35,103 nt of DNA from Sulfurospirillum sp964441765 (GCA_964441765.1 CAYTVI010000013.1:1-35103), one strand, 5' to 3'. Shown: positions 7,306-16,206, counted from the stretch's first letter. Notes: generated by a model not told the origin, from the letters alone. Program-made: numbers and translations.

Positions 7306-8229
7306 ATTTTTAATACACGCAACAAACGCATCATCATCGTTGGGACAGCGCGCTACCAAATAGCGCTCAAAGCCTAATTCATGCGCAAGTTCTGCATACT
7401 CCATACTGAGTTCAAATTCTGTTTCAGAATTGTCAATGGTAAACGAAAGTGGCACAACCAGTGCGTTTTTATTTTCAAGTGATTTTAACGTTTCTTCCAA
7501 TGAAGGCTCTAGCCATTTAACTGGACCAAGCTTTGATTGATAGGCTAAATGGACGGCTTTAAATGCGATATTTTCTTTATTTAATAATGCTTCAATAAGC
7601 TTTACATGTAATGTTATCTCTTTTTGATACGGGTCGCCTTTATCGACAATCTTCTGTGGCAATGAGTGTGCGGAGAAGATGAGCTCTAAGGCAGAAGCAT
7701 CATGCTCTTTTAGGGCTTCTTTGATTTTTTGAACCAACAGAGCATTATACGCTTCGTTGTCATAAAATCGTTCTATCACACGAAGCGAGCCTTTGTAGCC
7801 CAAAGCTTTAGCGACGTCTTCAAAATCTTCAACAGAGGATTTTGTGGTGGTGGTAGAATAGTGTGGATAAAGTGGTAATACCACCACCTCTTCAATCTCT
7901 TTTGCGATAAGCTCTGCAATCACACTTTCACAAAAAGGAGGTGTGTAGCGCATCGCAAAATTTACATGGTAAGAAGGAAGGGCAATGCGTAGTTTATCGA
8001 CGAGTTGTTGTGTATAGCCAACCAGTGGTGATTTGCCTCCGAGTTTTGCATAATTGGCCCTAGCTTTTTTGGTACGAGTGGAGGTAATCATAAAAGCAAT
8101 GAATCGTCGTAAAAGGTTACTTTTAACAGTGATAATATTGGGGTCATTAAACATGTTATGTAAAAAAAGCCCCACTTCATCTAGGTTATTAGGTCCTCCC
8201 ATATTCAGAAGTATGAGCGCTTTTTTCAT
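7285..8229 (-). CDS. hemH: HemH, ferrochelatase
   Basis: Inserts ferrous iron into protoporphyrin IX, the last step of protoheme synthesis. The 314-residue product begins KKALILLNMGGP and carries FAMRYTPP, VVVLPLYPHYSTTTTKSS and the signature SAHSLPQKIVDKGDPY, where His188 is the metal-loading histidine. A C-terminal SFTIDNSETEFELSMEY follows. The start at 8229 has GAGGA upstream; an earlier in-frame Met nine codons upstream lies inside the preceding oxidoreductase gene and is unlikely. It is the last gene of a leftward group of three and overlaps the PBP gene by 21 bases. A one-mismatch copy of the palindrome lies within it (LHVK). Confidence 0.96.
   Translation of the reverse strand: MKKALILLNMGGPNNLDEVGLFLHNMFNDPNIITVKSNLLRRFIAFMITSTRTKKARANYAKLGGKSPLVGYTQQLVDKLRIALPSYHVNFAMRYTPPFCESVIAELIAKEIEEVVVLPLYPHYSTTTTKSSVEDFEDVAKALGYKGSLRVIERFYDNEAYNALLVQKIKEALKEHDASALELIFSAHSLPQKIVDKGDPYQKEITLHVKLIEALLNKENIAFKAVHLAYQSKLGPVKWLEPSLEETLKSLENKNALVVPLSFTIDNSETEFELSMEYAELAHELGFERYLVARCPNDDDAFVACIKNLVLDIH
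7601..7612. repeat. One-mismatch copy, TTTACATGTAAT
   Basis: Differs from TTTACATGTAAA only at the last base. It sits inside hemH, read as (T)LHVK on the minus strand. Confidence 0.8.
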
Positions 8230-8233
8230 CTCG

Positions 8234-9130
8234 TTATCCTCGTGAAGAGATATCAAGTGTAATCATGCTATCTTCAATGGTGCTAAGCCCACTTCTATCA
8301 CCAGTTTCGATAAACTCAGCGAAGGCTTTATGTTCACGCACAAGGGGTTCTTCTTTTTTAAGCATGATTTTACGGATAACATAAGAGTTGTTACGTTGGT
8401 ATTCTGAGTACTCTGTCAAATCTTGCGCCATCAAATCTGCTTCATAATAGCCCTCTTTGGTGGCGACTTCAATGGTTCGTTTTCTAAAAGGGGTGAGCCA
8501 GTTTGTGGTGATACTCGCAACGATTTCATTACTTAATCGAAACGAGAGAATGGCATTGTCTTCGTGGTGGTTATGAATTTTTTGAGATTTGTAAATAGAG
8601 ACTTGTTCTATCTCTTCTTTGGTGATAAAGCGAATTAAGTCAATATCGTGTACCGAGAGGTCGGTCAGAATGCCAACGTCTGCGATGCGTGGAGGAAATG
8701 GTCCAACACGTGTGATGCCAATACTGTAAATTTCTTTGCCATCCAACTCTTTAATCAATGCATCAACAACAGGGTTAAAACGTTCAATATAGCCAACACA
8801 TACTTTCGCTTTGGCTTTTTGAGCTGCTTCTAAAATCTCTTTGGCTTCATCGCAATTTGAGGCAACAGGTTTTTCAATAAAAAGATGTTTCCCCTTTGCA
8901 AGGCATTTTAAGGCGACACTTTTGTGTAAAAAGGTTGGAACAACAATGACTGCCGCATCAAAATCGGCTTTTTCCAACATCTCATCCAAATCTGTATAAA
9001 AAGGTTCATCGTACTCTTTTGTTTGTTGAATATCGCACAGCGCTGTAAGTTTGAATTCGGGCAAGCTTTTTAAAACGCGGTAGTGGTTTTGTCCCATAGA
9101 GCCTAGTCCTATTAATGCTACTTTGACCAT
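8234..9130 (-). CDS. Gfo/Idh/MocA-family NAD(P)-dependent oxidoreductase
   Basis: 298 residues. The N-terminal Rossmann motif is VALIGLGSMGQNH, and the family motif EKPVASN has Lys-Pro at the active site. The C-terminal alpha/beta half includes GILTDLSVHDIDLIRFI and TNWLTPFRKRTIEV. Such enzymes oxidise or reduce hydroxyls on (nucleotide) sugars. The adjacent upstream DegT-type aminotransferase, separated by three bases, makes a dehydrogenase-aminotransferase pair like WbpB/WbpE for an amino-sugar, but the substrate is inferred only from this pairing. An equivalent pair sits next to hemH in C. jejuni (Cj0504/Cj0505, from memory). An AAGG ribosome site precedes the ATG. Confidence 0.88.
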   Translation of the reverse strand: MVKVALIGLGSMGQNHYRVLKSLPEFKLTALCDIQQTKEYDEPFYTDLDEMLEKADFDAAVIVVPTFLHKSVALKCLAKGKHLFIEKPVASNCDEAKEILEAAQKAKAKVCVGYIERFNPVVDALIKELDGKEIYSIGITRVGPFPPRIADVGILTDLSVHDIDLIRFITKEEIEQVSIYKSQKIHNHHEDNAILSFRLSNEIVASITTNWLTPFRKRTIEVATKEGYYEADLMAQDLTEYSEYQRNNSYVIRKIMLKKEEPLVREHKAFAEFIETGDRSGLSTIEDSMITLDISSRG

Positions 9131-9133
9131 TGT

Positions 9134-10225
9134 TTACGCCTTGATTGCATTGACAACAAAATCTTGTTGTTCTTGGGTTAAAAACGGACTCATTGGAAGA
9201 CTCATGATTTGTGTTCCTACTTGCTCACTGATAGGAAAATCACCTTTTTTATATCCTAGATAAGCGAGTGCTTCTTGGAGGTGCAAAGGAATTGGGTAGT
9301 GAACAGCGGTTGGTACACCTTTGTCATTGAGTTTTTGCATCATACTTTCACGGTTTTTAACACGAATGGAGTATTGTGCGTACATCGAATTTCTATCACT
9401 CATAATTTTAGGTGTAATCACATCCGCATCTTTGAGTAACGCACTGTAACGCTCGCCGACTTCAATACGTTTTGCCACTTCTGCATCAAAATGGTTCATT
9501 TTGACATTTAAAATGGCTGCTTGAAGGGCATCGAGTCGTCCGTTGATGCCAATGTATTTGTGTTCGTAGCGTTTGCCCTGTCCGTGGTTGAGAAGCGATT
9601 TGATTTTGGCTGCGAGTGCGTCATCGCTACAAAAGATAGCGCCACCGTCTCCATAACATCCAAGGGGTTTTGATGGGAAAAAGCTCGTACAGCCGATGTG
9701 ACTTAGGTTGCATGATTTTTTGCCTTTATACTCCGCTCCAAAACTTTGGCACGCATCTTCAATGACCACGAGGTTATGTTTTTGCGCGATAGCATTAATT
9801 TCGTCCATATCAGCACATTGACCGTAAAGTGCCACAGGCATAATCGCTTTGGTACGAGGTGTGATTTTTGCTTCAATGAGTTTTGGGTCAATATTGTAAG
9901 TGGTTTCATCAATGTCGACAAAAACAGGTTTTGCTTTGAGCAACGCGATGGTTTCAGCGGTGGCAATAAAAGTAAATGGAGTTGTGATAATTTCATCGCC
10001 CGGTTCTATATCAATCGCCATAAGGGCTAGCAAAAGTGCATCCGTTCCGCTAGAACATGCGTAAGCGTATTTTGCACCTGTGTAAAGGGCTAGATTTTCT
10101 TCAAGCTTTGTGACCTGCGGACCCATGATAAATTGAGTAGAGTTTAAGACATCTAAAACTTCTTTATTGATTTCTTCTTTGTACATTTCATATTGTGATT
10201 TGAGGTCGATAAAAGGGATTTGCAT
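9134..10225 (-). CDS. DegT/DnrJ/EryC1-family sugar aminotransferase
   Basis: 363 residues starting MQIPFIDLKSQY, the usual start of this family. It carries SSGTDALLLALMA, the PLP aspartate region VVIEDACQSFGA, and SFFPSKPLGCYGDGGA, where Lys186 forms the Schiff base. It transfers an amino group, usually from glutamate, to a keto-sugar nucleotide. The start at 10225 has AAAGG eight bases upstream. A longer frame reaching 10408 would run across the divergent promoter region and is not believed. It heads the leftward aminotransferase-oxidoreductase-hemH group. The product is probably a glycan precursor, but which glycan cannot be told. Confidence 0.9.
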   Translation of the reverse strand: MQIPFIDLKSQYEMYKEEINKEVLDVLNSTQFIMGPQVTKLEENLALYTGAKYAYACSSGTDALLLALMAIDIEPGDEIITTPFTFIATAETIALLKAKPVFVDIDETTYNIDPKLIEAKITPRTKAIMPVALYGQCADMDEINAIAQKHNLVVIEDACQSFGAEYKGKKSCNLSHIGCTSFFPSKPLGCYGDGGAIFCSDDALAAKIKSLLNHGQGKRYEHKYIGINGRLDALQAAILNVKMNHFDAEVAKRIEVGERYSALLKDADVITPKIMSDRNSMYAQYSIRVKNRESMMQKLNDKGVPTAVHYPIPLHLQEALAYLGYKKGDFPISEQVGTQIMSLPMSPFLTQEQQDFVVNAIKA

Positions 10226-10240
10226 AAGAGTGCCTTTGGT

Positions 10241-10259
10241 TAAAATATCGCGTATTTTA
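10241..10259. repeat. 19-bp inverted repeat before the aminotransferase start
   Basis: TAAAATA and TATTTTA form perfect 7-bp arms around TCGCG, 16 bases upstream of the leftward aminotransferase ATG. It could be an operator or part of the promoter of that gene; its AT content makes chance possible. Confidence 0.35.
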
Positions 10260-10298
10260 CTCCAATCATTCTTTTGCGAGGATAAAGTGCTCTTCCCC

Positions 10299-10310
10299 TT
10301 TACATGTAAA
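10299..10310. repeat. Exact TTTACATGTAAA palindrome (copy 3, intergenic)
   Basis: Lies in the 163-base divergent gap between the aminotransferase and the SDR gene, about 75 bases from the first and 79 from the second. Confidence 0.95.
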
Positions 10311-10356
10311 AACATTTTTAGGTGTATCTTGTTTTTAAAGTGACTCTGTGATACCC

Positions 10357-10362
10357 TATAAA
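10357..10362 (+). promoter_or_regulatory. Possible -10 box of the SDR gene
   Basis: TATAAA about 26 bases before the GTG start, in the divergent gap. There is no convincing -35 box; T-rich sequence lies upstream. Confidence 0.4.
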
Positions 10363-10388
10363 AATAACTTTTAGCAAAGGAGCCCGGT

Positions 10389-11081
10389 GTGAAAAATATC
10401 GTCATCACAGGAGCATCTCAAGGCATAGGTAGAGCCATTTCTACAGCACTTTCTCATAAATACAATCTCATTGCCATAGATATACAAATGCCTGAGCACC
10501 ATTTTTGTAAAGATTTTTTTCAGTGCGATTTGAGTGATAGCAAGCAGATAAAATCAACCATAGAAGCGATACAAGCAAAGATAGGCTCCTTATATGGATT
10601 GATTAACAATGCAGGTGTTTTTACCAATAAACCTCTTGGAGAACAAGTCCTTGAAGAGTGGGAAAAAATCATTGCGGTCAATCTTCGCGCACCTTATTTG
10701 CTTTCTCAAGCGTTTGCGCCACTTTTGAGTGCCAGTCATGGGCATATTATCAACATCGCATCGACACGCTCCATGATGTCGGAGGCGGGTACGGAAGCGT
10801 ACAGTGCTTCTAAAGGAGGTTTGGCTTCGCTAACACACGCACTCTCCATCTCTTTATCAGGAAAAGTGAGTGTTAATGCTATCAGCCCTGGGTGGATTAA
10901 TACGGATGAAAATTATATTCCAAGCCCAGATGAACACGCGTGGCACCCCAGTGGACGAGTTGGACGACCTAGCGATATTGCTGAACTGGTTGCATTTTTA
11001 TTAGAGCGCAATGATGGGTTTATCACGGGGAGCGATTTTGTCATTGATGGTGGAGTGAGCAGGAAAATGGTCTACCCTTAA
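10389..11081 (+). CDS. Short-chain dehydrogenase/reductase (classical SDR)
   Basis: 230 residues with the NAD(P)-binding TGASQGIGRA near the N-terminus, the NNAG motif, a catalytic serine in NIASTRS, and YSASK as the Tyr-x-x-x-Lys pair. The C-terminal end DGFITGSDFVIDGGVSRKM is typical. It starts with GTG after AAAGGAG at good spacing. It is a cytosolic reductase of an unidentified alcohol/ketone substrate; FabG-like folds are common, but nothing fixes the reaction. It begins a rightward run after a divergent promoter region and is absent from the matching C. jejuni gene order as I recall it, so it may be a lineage insertion together with the GH17-like gene after it. Confidence 0.88.
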   Translation: MKNIVITGASQGIGRAISTALSHKYNLIAIDIQMPEHHFCKDFFQCDLSDSKQIKSTIEAIQAKIGSLYGLINNAGVFTNKPLGEQVLEEWEKIIAVNLRAPYLLSQAFAPLLSASHGHIINIASTRSMMSEAGTEAYSASKGGLASLTHALSISLSGKVSVNAISPGWINTDENYIPSPDEHAWHPSGRVGRPSDIAELVAFLLERNDGFITGSDFVIDGGVSRKMVYP

Positions 11082-11084
11082 TAT

Positions 11085-11096
11085 TTTACATGTAAA
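11085..11096. repeat. Exact TTTACATGTAAA palindrome (copy 4, intergenic)
   Basis: Begins 3 bases after the SDR stop and ends 54 bases before the next start, upstream of the likely -10 box at 11116. Confidence 0.95.
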
Positions 11097-11115
11097 GCCT
11101 TAAACTCACTTTTTG

Positions 11116-11121
11116 TATAAT
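11116..11121 (+). promoter_or_regulatory. Likely -10 box (TGTATAAT) of the GH17-like gene
   Basis: TATAAT preceded by TG and a T-run (TTTTTGTATAAT), the form typical of Campylobacterota vegetative promoters. It stands 29 bases before the chosen start. Confidence 0.65.
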
Positions 11122-11149
11122 TGTTCCATTACACATGGAGGTTTTGCGA

Positions 11150-13108
11150 ATGTATCATAAGATAAAAATAGTCATCTTTTATATCGTCATGTTTATGACG
11201 TTGGGACTTTTTTGGTTTTGGCAAGCCATTCCCTCTTCAAACCTTATTACTCTTGAACCCGATGTTAAACTTCAATGTCTCTCCTATGCCCCTTTTGGCA
11301 AAAATGAATCGCCGATGGATTTTGATAAAGGCCTCAAACTCTCTTCTGCACAAATCGATCAAGACTTAGCGCTTTTAGCGCAATACACAGGATGTGTTCG
11401 TACCTACTCAACGTTAGGTTTGGAGATGGTTCCTGCGCTTGCGCGTAAGCATGGTTTAAAGATGTGGCTAGGTGCTTGGGTGAGCAGTGATCCTGTATTG
11501 ACACGCAAAGAGATTGCGGCGATGGTGGCATTGGCGAAAGAAAACGCTGATATCATTGAAACGGTGGTTGTGGGCAATGAAGCCTTGTTGCGACGTGATG
11601 TGAGTGCTTCTCAGTTGATTGGCTATATCAATGAAGTCAAACAAGCTTTGCCACAGATGAAGATAACGTATGCCGATGTGTGGGAATTTTGGAATCAGCA
11701 CCCAAGTGTTGCGCCTTCTGTTGATAGAGTGACTATCCATATCTTGCCCTATTGGGAAGATAAACCCATCGAAGTTGAACGCGCCCTTTTACATGTAAAG
11801 AATGTTTACGAAGAGATGAAGCATAAAATTCCCAATAAAGAAATCGTCATTGGAGAAACAGGCTGGCCTAGTTTTGGACGCATGCGAGAAGGGGCATTGC
11901 CTAGTGCTGTCAATCAAGCGATTTTTACCCGTAGTTTTGTCAAAATCGCTGAACAACAAGGATGGAAGTACAACTTTATTGAAGCGTTTGATCAGCCGTG
12001 GAAACGCGTGAGCGAAGGTGCAGTTGGGGGTTATTGGGGATTGTTTGATGCCGATAGAAATGATAAGCATGTGTTGCATGGCTTTGTGAGCAATTTTCCA
12101 AATGCGCTGTGGTTGTTTGTAGGAAGTTTTTTATTAAGCCTTGTGGGCGCTTATTATATGCTGCAACAAAAAGAGTGCCAATGCCAAAAACCTCCGTTCA
12201 TGCTTTTAACGCTTTTTGGTGGTTCGGTGGCTCTTACGTGGCAAGCAAACAGTTATCTTTTTACATCGCGTACGCTTTTTGAGTATGTGTGGGCATGGGT
12301 TGCATTAAGTGTTGCCTTTGCCTTGTGGGTTAAGTTGGTTCTCTTTTTGGTGACACAAGAAAAAGTACCACGTGGAAATCTTGCCAAAGCCATTGCTTCT
12401 GTATTTAGAGAAGACCACACCCATAAGGCTTCTGTCCATGATTTTCTTCATCTCTTAGCGGTCAGTATAGCATTAGTGATGGCTTTAGGTATGGCATTTG
12501 ATGGGCGTTACCACAATTTTGATATTGGAATCTTAGGCATCATCGCCTTAGTTTATGGGAGTTTTTCTTTAGGTGCAAGCGATAAAGAATCCAATGGTCT
12601 TTTAGAACGTATGAGTGGGCTAGTTCTTTTGTTGTGTGGCATTGCCGTCTTAGTGGAAGAGGGCTTACGCAATAATGTTGCTCTGTTTTGGAGTGCATCT
12701 TTAGTCGTCTTTGGAATAACACTTTCATGTTTTAAAGTGAAAATGAAAGGATTTATCCAACCATTTCTTGTTCTTCTTATCTTTGGTATTGCTTTTGTTT
12801 TGTTAAAAGAGCATATCTACGTTAAAGAATCATTAATTGATGTGTGTGCGGCAAATCCGCTTTTGAGCATCTGCCAAATAAGAGCCTTGCTTGGAAAAGT
12901 TATTTATCTTAATATTATCGGTATGTTAGGGCTTAGCGTTGGTCTCTTTGGTATCATTTTGCGGAACTATTGGATAGGGCTTTTCGCGATGATCTTAGGT
13001 CTTTTTTGTCTTTTGACCTTTAACGGTTTTATCGGAGCAATGACTATGGTTCTAGGATGGTGGGTCGTTGGGTATCGTAGTACACAACACTTTAATAAAA
13101 TACTTTAG
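11150..13108 (+). CDS. GH17-family membrane protein, NdvC-like glucan glucosyltransferase candidate
   Basis: 652 residues: an N-terminal membrane anchor (about 8-26), a periplasmic glycoside hydrolase family 17 domain (about 40-315), then roughly eight hydrophobic helices to the end. The GH17 acid/base Glu144 is in VVGNEALLR and the nucleophile Glu236 in VIGETGWPSFG. The domain plus membrane helices without a GT2 synthase domain resembles rhizobial NdvC (beta-1,6 glucosyl transfer in cyclic glucans) rather than full-length bacterial NdvB fusions. It probably remodels or branches a beta-glucan at the membrane. The ATG at 11150 is chosen because GGAGG sits eight bases before it; an ATG five codons earlier overlaps that site. 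An exact palindrome inside is read LHVK. Confidence 0.8.
   Translation: MYHKIKIVIFYIVMFMTLGLFWFWQAIPSSNLITLEPDVKLQCLSYAPFGKNESPMDFDKGLKLSSAQIDQDLALLAQYTGCVRTYSTLGLEMVPALARKHGLKMWLGAWVSSDPVLTRKEIAAMVALAKENADIIETVVVGNEALLRRDVSASQLIGYINEVKQALPQMKITYADVWEFWNQHPSVAPSVDRVTIHILPYWEDKPIEVERALLHVKNVYEEMKHKIPNKEIVIGETGWPSFGRMREGALPSAVNQAIFTRSFVKIAEQQGWKYNFIEAFDQPWKRVSEGAVGGYWGLFDADRNDKHVLHGFVSNFPNALWLFVGSFLLSLVGAYYMLQQKECQCQKPPFMLLTLFGGSVALTWQANSYLFTSRTLFEYVWAWVALSVAFALWVKLVLFLVTQEKVPRGNLAKAIASVFREDHTHKASVHDFLHLLAVSIALVMALGMAFDGRYHNFDIGILGIIALVYGSFSLGASDKESNGLLERMSGLVLLLCGIAVLVEEGLRNNVALFWSASLVVFGITLSCFKVKMKGFIQPFLVLLIFGIAFVLLKEHIYVKESLIDVCAANPLLSICQIRALLGKVIYLNIIGMLGLSVGLFGIILRNYWIGLFAMILGLFCLLTFNGFIGAMTMVLGWWVVGYRSTQHFNKIL
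11788..11799. repeat. Exact TTTACATGTAAA palindrome (copy 5)
   Basis: Inside the GH17-domain coding region, read as LHVK, 703 bases from copy 4. Confidence 0.95.
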
Positions 13109-13157
13109 ATTTTTTAGTTAAAATAGAAGAATTTTTAATGAAAACTAGGATGAAATG

Positions 13158-15704
13158 ATGGATGTTAGAGCTGAGTTTTTAAAGTTTTTCGAGCAAAAAG
13201 GTCACAAGATAATGGAGAGTTCTCCTCTTGTACCTGAAGATGCAACACTGCTTTTTGCCAATGCGGGCATGGTTCCTTTTAAGAGTGTGTTTACGGGCGA
13301 AGTGCCTAGACCTAACCCTCCACGTGCTACGACATGTCAAACGTGTATCAGGGCTGGTGGAAAACACAATGACCTTGACAATGTGGGTTACACTGCACGT
13401 CACCATACCTTTTTTGAGATGTTGGGGAACTTTTCTTTTGGGGATTATTTTAAAGAAGATGCGATTTCTCATGCGTGGGAATTTGTGACCGAAGTGCTAA
13501 AACTTCCCAAAGAAAAATTGTGGGTCACGGTGCATGAAAGCGATGATGAAGCAGAAGAGATTTGGCAAAAGCACATTGATGCCAGTCGTATTATGCGTTT
13601 TGGCGATAAAGACAATTTCTGGCAAATGGGCGATACAGGACCGTGTGGACCATGCAGTGAAATTTTTATTGACCAAGGCGAAGAAAATTTTAATACCCCA
13701 GAAGATTACATGGGAGGCGATGGCGATAGATTTTTAGAAATCTGGAATCTTGTCTTTATGCAGTATGAGCGCGATAAAGCAGGAGTGTTACACAAGCTTC
13801 CAAAACCTTCGATTGATACGGGTATGGGATTGGAGCGTGTTACAGCGGTTAAAGAAGGGGTATTTAGCAACTATGACTCTTCGCTTTTTGTCCCTTTAAC
13901 GAGCAAGGTTGCAGAGCTTTGTGGCAAACCGTATGTGTACAAAACGGGTGCTAGTTACCGTGTCATTGCAGACCATATTCGTGCCGTTTCTTTTCTTGTG
14001 GCGCAAGGCACAACCTTTGGTCGCGTAGGACGAGGATATGTGTTGCGTCGTATTTTACGTCGTGCGGTACGACATGGGTATTTGCTAGGCCTTCGTGAGC
14101 CGTTTATGTATAAACTATTGGACACTTTATGTGATGTTATGGGCAAACAATACCCCTACCTTGTGGCTAAAAAAGAGGTTGTGGCAGAACAGATTAAAAA
14201 TGAAGAAGAGAGCTTCTTTGCGACCATTGCTTCAGGACTTGAACTGTTTGAAAAAGAACTACTCAATACTAAAGAGGTTTTTAGCGGTGAAGTGGCGTTT
14301 AAACTTTATGATACGTATGGGTTCCCCCTTGACTTGACAGCAGATATGCTCAGAGAAAAGAGTTTGAGTGTGGATGAAGCACAGTTTGAAGCGTTGATGT
14401 GCGAGCAAAAGGCACGTTCAAAAGCCTCATGGAAAGGCAGTGGAGACAGTGCAACGCAGGGTGATTTTAAACCACTTTTAGAAAAATTTGGACTGAATAC
14501 CTTTGTGGGCTACACCCAAAAAGAGGTAACATCAAAAGTCCTAGCACTTTTAGACGAAAACTTTAAAGAGGTACAGCGTTTAGAAGAAAATGGTTGGGTA
14601 TTGTTTGAGACAACGCCATTTTATGCGATGAGCGGTGGACAAAGTGGCGATGAGGGTAGCATTGAAGGGTATGGAAAAGTGCTTGATACCAAGAAATTTT
14701 TTGACCTCAATCTTTCATTAGTTGAACTTGAAAAGCCTTTACATGTAAATGATGAGGTGAGCCTCAGTGTGGATATGTCTCGTCTTGAAATTGAAAAGCA
14801 CCACTCTGCAACGCACTTGCTTCACAGTGCCTTGCGTAAAATTTTAGGAGAACATGTGAGCCAAGCTGGAAGTTTGGTTGAAAAAGAGCGTCTTCGCTTT
14901 GACTTCTCCCATCCAAAAGCTTTGAGTTCTGAAGAAATTACAAAAATTGAAGCATTTGTCAATGGTGTCATTGCTAGTGGCGTTGCTTCACAAACACGTT
15001 TAATGAAGATTGACGAAGCCAAAGCCAGTGGCGCTATGGCTCTTTTTGGTGAGAAATATGGCTCAGAGGTGCGCGTGGTCAATTTTGGCGACGCGAGTAT
15101 CGAGCTGTGCGGTGGAACGCATGTGGAAAATGTTGCCAATATTGGAAGCTTCTTTATTTTAAAGGAAAGCGGTGTGAGTGCAGGGGTTCGTCGTATTGAA
15201 GCGATTTGTGGAGGGGCTGCATTGGCATATGCACAAACCTTGCGTGCTGAGATGGAAGCGATTAAAGAGAGTATCAAACACAAAGAGCCTCTTATTGGCA
15301 TTAACCGTTTGAAAGAAGAGATAAAAGTGCTTAAAAGCGAAGTCGAATCGCTGAATGCTCAGGCTGGAAAAGCGGTTGAGTCTTACCATGTAAACGGTGT
15401 TGAGCTCATCGTTGATATTTTAGGTGCGGGAGATATTAAAGCGCGCATTGATGATTTGAAAAATGAAAAAGAAGCCGTTGCGGTTTTATTATTGCAAGCC
15501 AAAGATGATAAGGTGATGATTGCTGCAGGTGTTAAAAACGCGCCTGTGAAAGCCGGTGCTTGGATTAAAGAGATTGCCCCTATTGTTGGTGGAGGCGGTG
15601 GTGGACGTGATGATTTTGCACAAGCGGGTGGCAAAGATGCATCCAGAATCGAAGAGGCAAAGAATGCCGCTTTAGCATATGCAAAAGCATTACTTCAAGG
15701 CTAA
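13158..15704 (+). CDS. alaS: AlaS, alanyl-tRNA synthetase
   Basis: Charges tRNA-Ala and edits mischarged serine or glycine. The 848 residues run in the family order. The class II catalytic core contains NAGMVPFK, RATTCQTCIRAGGKHNDL and the motif 3 sequence DTGMGLERV. The editing domain has the zinc histidines HSATHLLHSALR and the partner CGGTHV. The C-terminal DHHA1-like end is GGGGGGRDDFAQAGGKD. Two adjacent ATGs begin the frame at 13155 and 13158; AGGA at 13147-13150 suits the second (MDVRAEF) better. The membrane-protein gene starts directly after the stop. An exact palindrome is read LHVN. Confidence 0.97.
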   Translation: MDVRAEFLKFFEQKGHKIMESSPLVPEDATLLFANAGMVPFKSVFTGEVPRPNPPRATTCQTCIRAGGKHNDLDNVGYTARHHTFFEMLGNFSFGDYFKEDAISHAWEFVTEVLKLPKEKLWVTVHESDDEAEEIWQKHIDASRIMRFGDKDNFWQMGDTGPCGPCSEIFIDQGEENFNTPEDYMGGDGDRFLEIWNLVFMQYERDKAGVLHKLPKPSIDTGMGLERVTAVKEGVFSNYDSSLFVPLTSKVAELCGKPYVYKTGASYRVIADHIRAVSFLVAQGTTFGRVGRGYVLRRILRRAVRHGYLLGLREPFMYKLLDTLCDVMGKQYPYLVAKKEVVAEQIKNEEESFFATIASGLELFEKELLNTKEVFSGEVAFKLYDTYGFPLDLTADMLREKSLSVDEAQFEALMCEQKARSKASWKGSGDSATQGDFKPLLEKFGLNTFVGYTQKEVTSKVLALLDENFKEVQRLEENGWVLFETTPFYAMSGGQSGDEGSIEGYGKVLDTKKFFDLNLSLVELEKPLHVNDEVSLSVDMSRLEIEKHHSATHLLHSALRKILGEHVSQAGSLVEKERLRFDFSHPKALSSEEITKIEAFVNGVIASGVASQTRLMKIDEAKASGAMALFGEKYGSEVRVVNFGDASIELCGGTHVENVANIGSFFILKESGVSAGVRRIEAICGGAALAYAQTLRAEMEAIKESIKHKEPLIGINRLKEEIKVLKSEVESLNAQAGKAVESYHVNGVELIVDILGAGDIKARIDDLKNEKEAVAVLLLQAKDDKVMIAAGVKNAPVKAGAWIKEIAPIVGGGGGGRDDFAQAGGKDASRIEEAKNAALAYAKALLQG
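14738..14749. repeat. Exact TTTACATGTAAA palindrome (copy 6)
   Basis: Inside alaS, read as LHVN. Confidence 0.95.
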
Positions 15705-16205
15705 ATGATGCGTGATTTTTTCATTGAGATTTTTAGTGACTACAGTCGAATCATTGTTTTTTTGCATGTGGTAAGTTCTGCGTTGCTCATTGGAAGTCTT
15801 TTTGTGATGCGCTTTATTATTCAGCCTGTTGAAGTGGATGTCACGGATATTAAAATTAAATTTACAACGTGCATGAAGATGATTCGGCGGTATATGTTTT
15901 TTACCGCTCCTATGATGGGGATTATTATTGTAACGTCACTTTTCATGCACTTAGGTTTAGGGTTTAAAAGTGGCAATCCCACCACCTATGTTATGGTACA
16001 CACAAAAGAGGCACTTTGGACATTTATCGCTTTTAATTTTACCTATATGTATTTTAAATACATCAAAGCACAAAAAGGGCTTGATGAAGAAAACTACATC
16101 GAAGTGGAAGAAAATGTTATCTTAATGGTGCGTTATCTTATTCCTCTTAATCTTGTTCTTGCCATTATCTCGGTCTATTTTGGCGTTGTGTTGCGAGGTT
16201 ATTAG
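15705..16205 (+). CDS. Conserved small integral membrane protein
   Basis: 166 residues with four predicted membrane helices (about 17-38, 63-85, 103-120, 140-162). The first helix contains FLHVVSSALLIGSLFVMRF, a His-Val/small-residue pattern faintly like the CopD-type membrane proteins, but no known copper or heme set of residues is complete. The function is unknown. The ATG directly abuts the alaS stop with no gap, and maf begins two bases after its own stop, so it is part of an alaS-maf transcript. A second Met at residue 2 is possible. Confidence 0.75.
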   Translation: MMRDFFIEIFSDYSRIIVFLHVVSSALLIGSLFVMRFIIQPVEVDVTDIKIKFTTCMKMIRRYMFFTAPMMGIIIVTSLFMHLGLGFKSGNPTTYVMVHTKEALWTFIAFNFTYMYFKYIKAQKGLDEENYIEVEENVILMVRYLIPLNLVLAIISVYFGVVLRGY

Positions 16206-16206
16206 G

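Noticed and set aside
7961..7972. TTTACATGGTAA in hemH and TTACCATGTAAA at 15383-15394 in alaS as further copies
   Set aside because: Each has an inserted or extra base that breaks the symmetry; I counted only forms with at most two substitutions.
10226..10408. Longer aminotransferase starting at 10408
   Set aside because: It would span the divergent gap and SDR start, and the extra 61 residues look non-coding; the family start MQIPFIDL is at 10225.
13179..15634. Long open frames opposite and out of frame within alaS
   Set aside because: They are shadows of alaS with low-complexity or unlikely composition and no ribosome sites.
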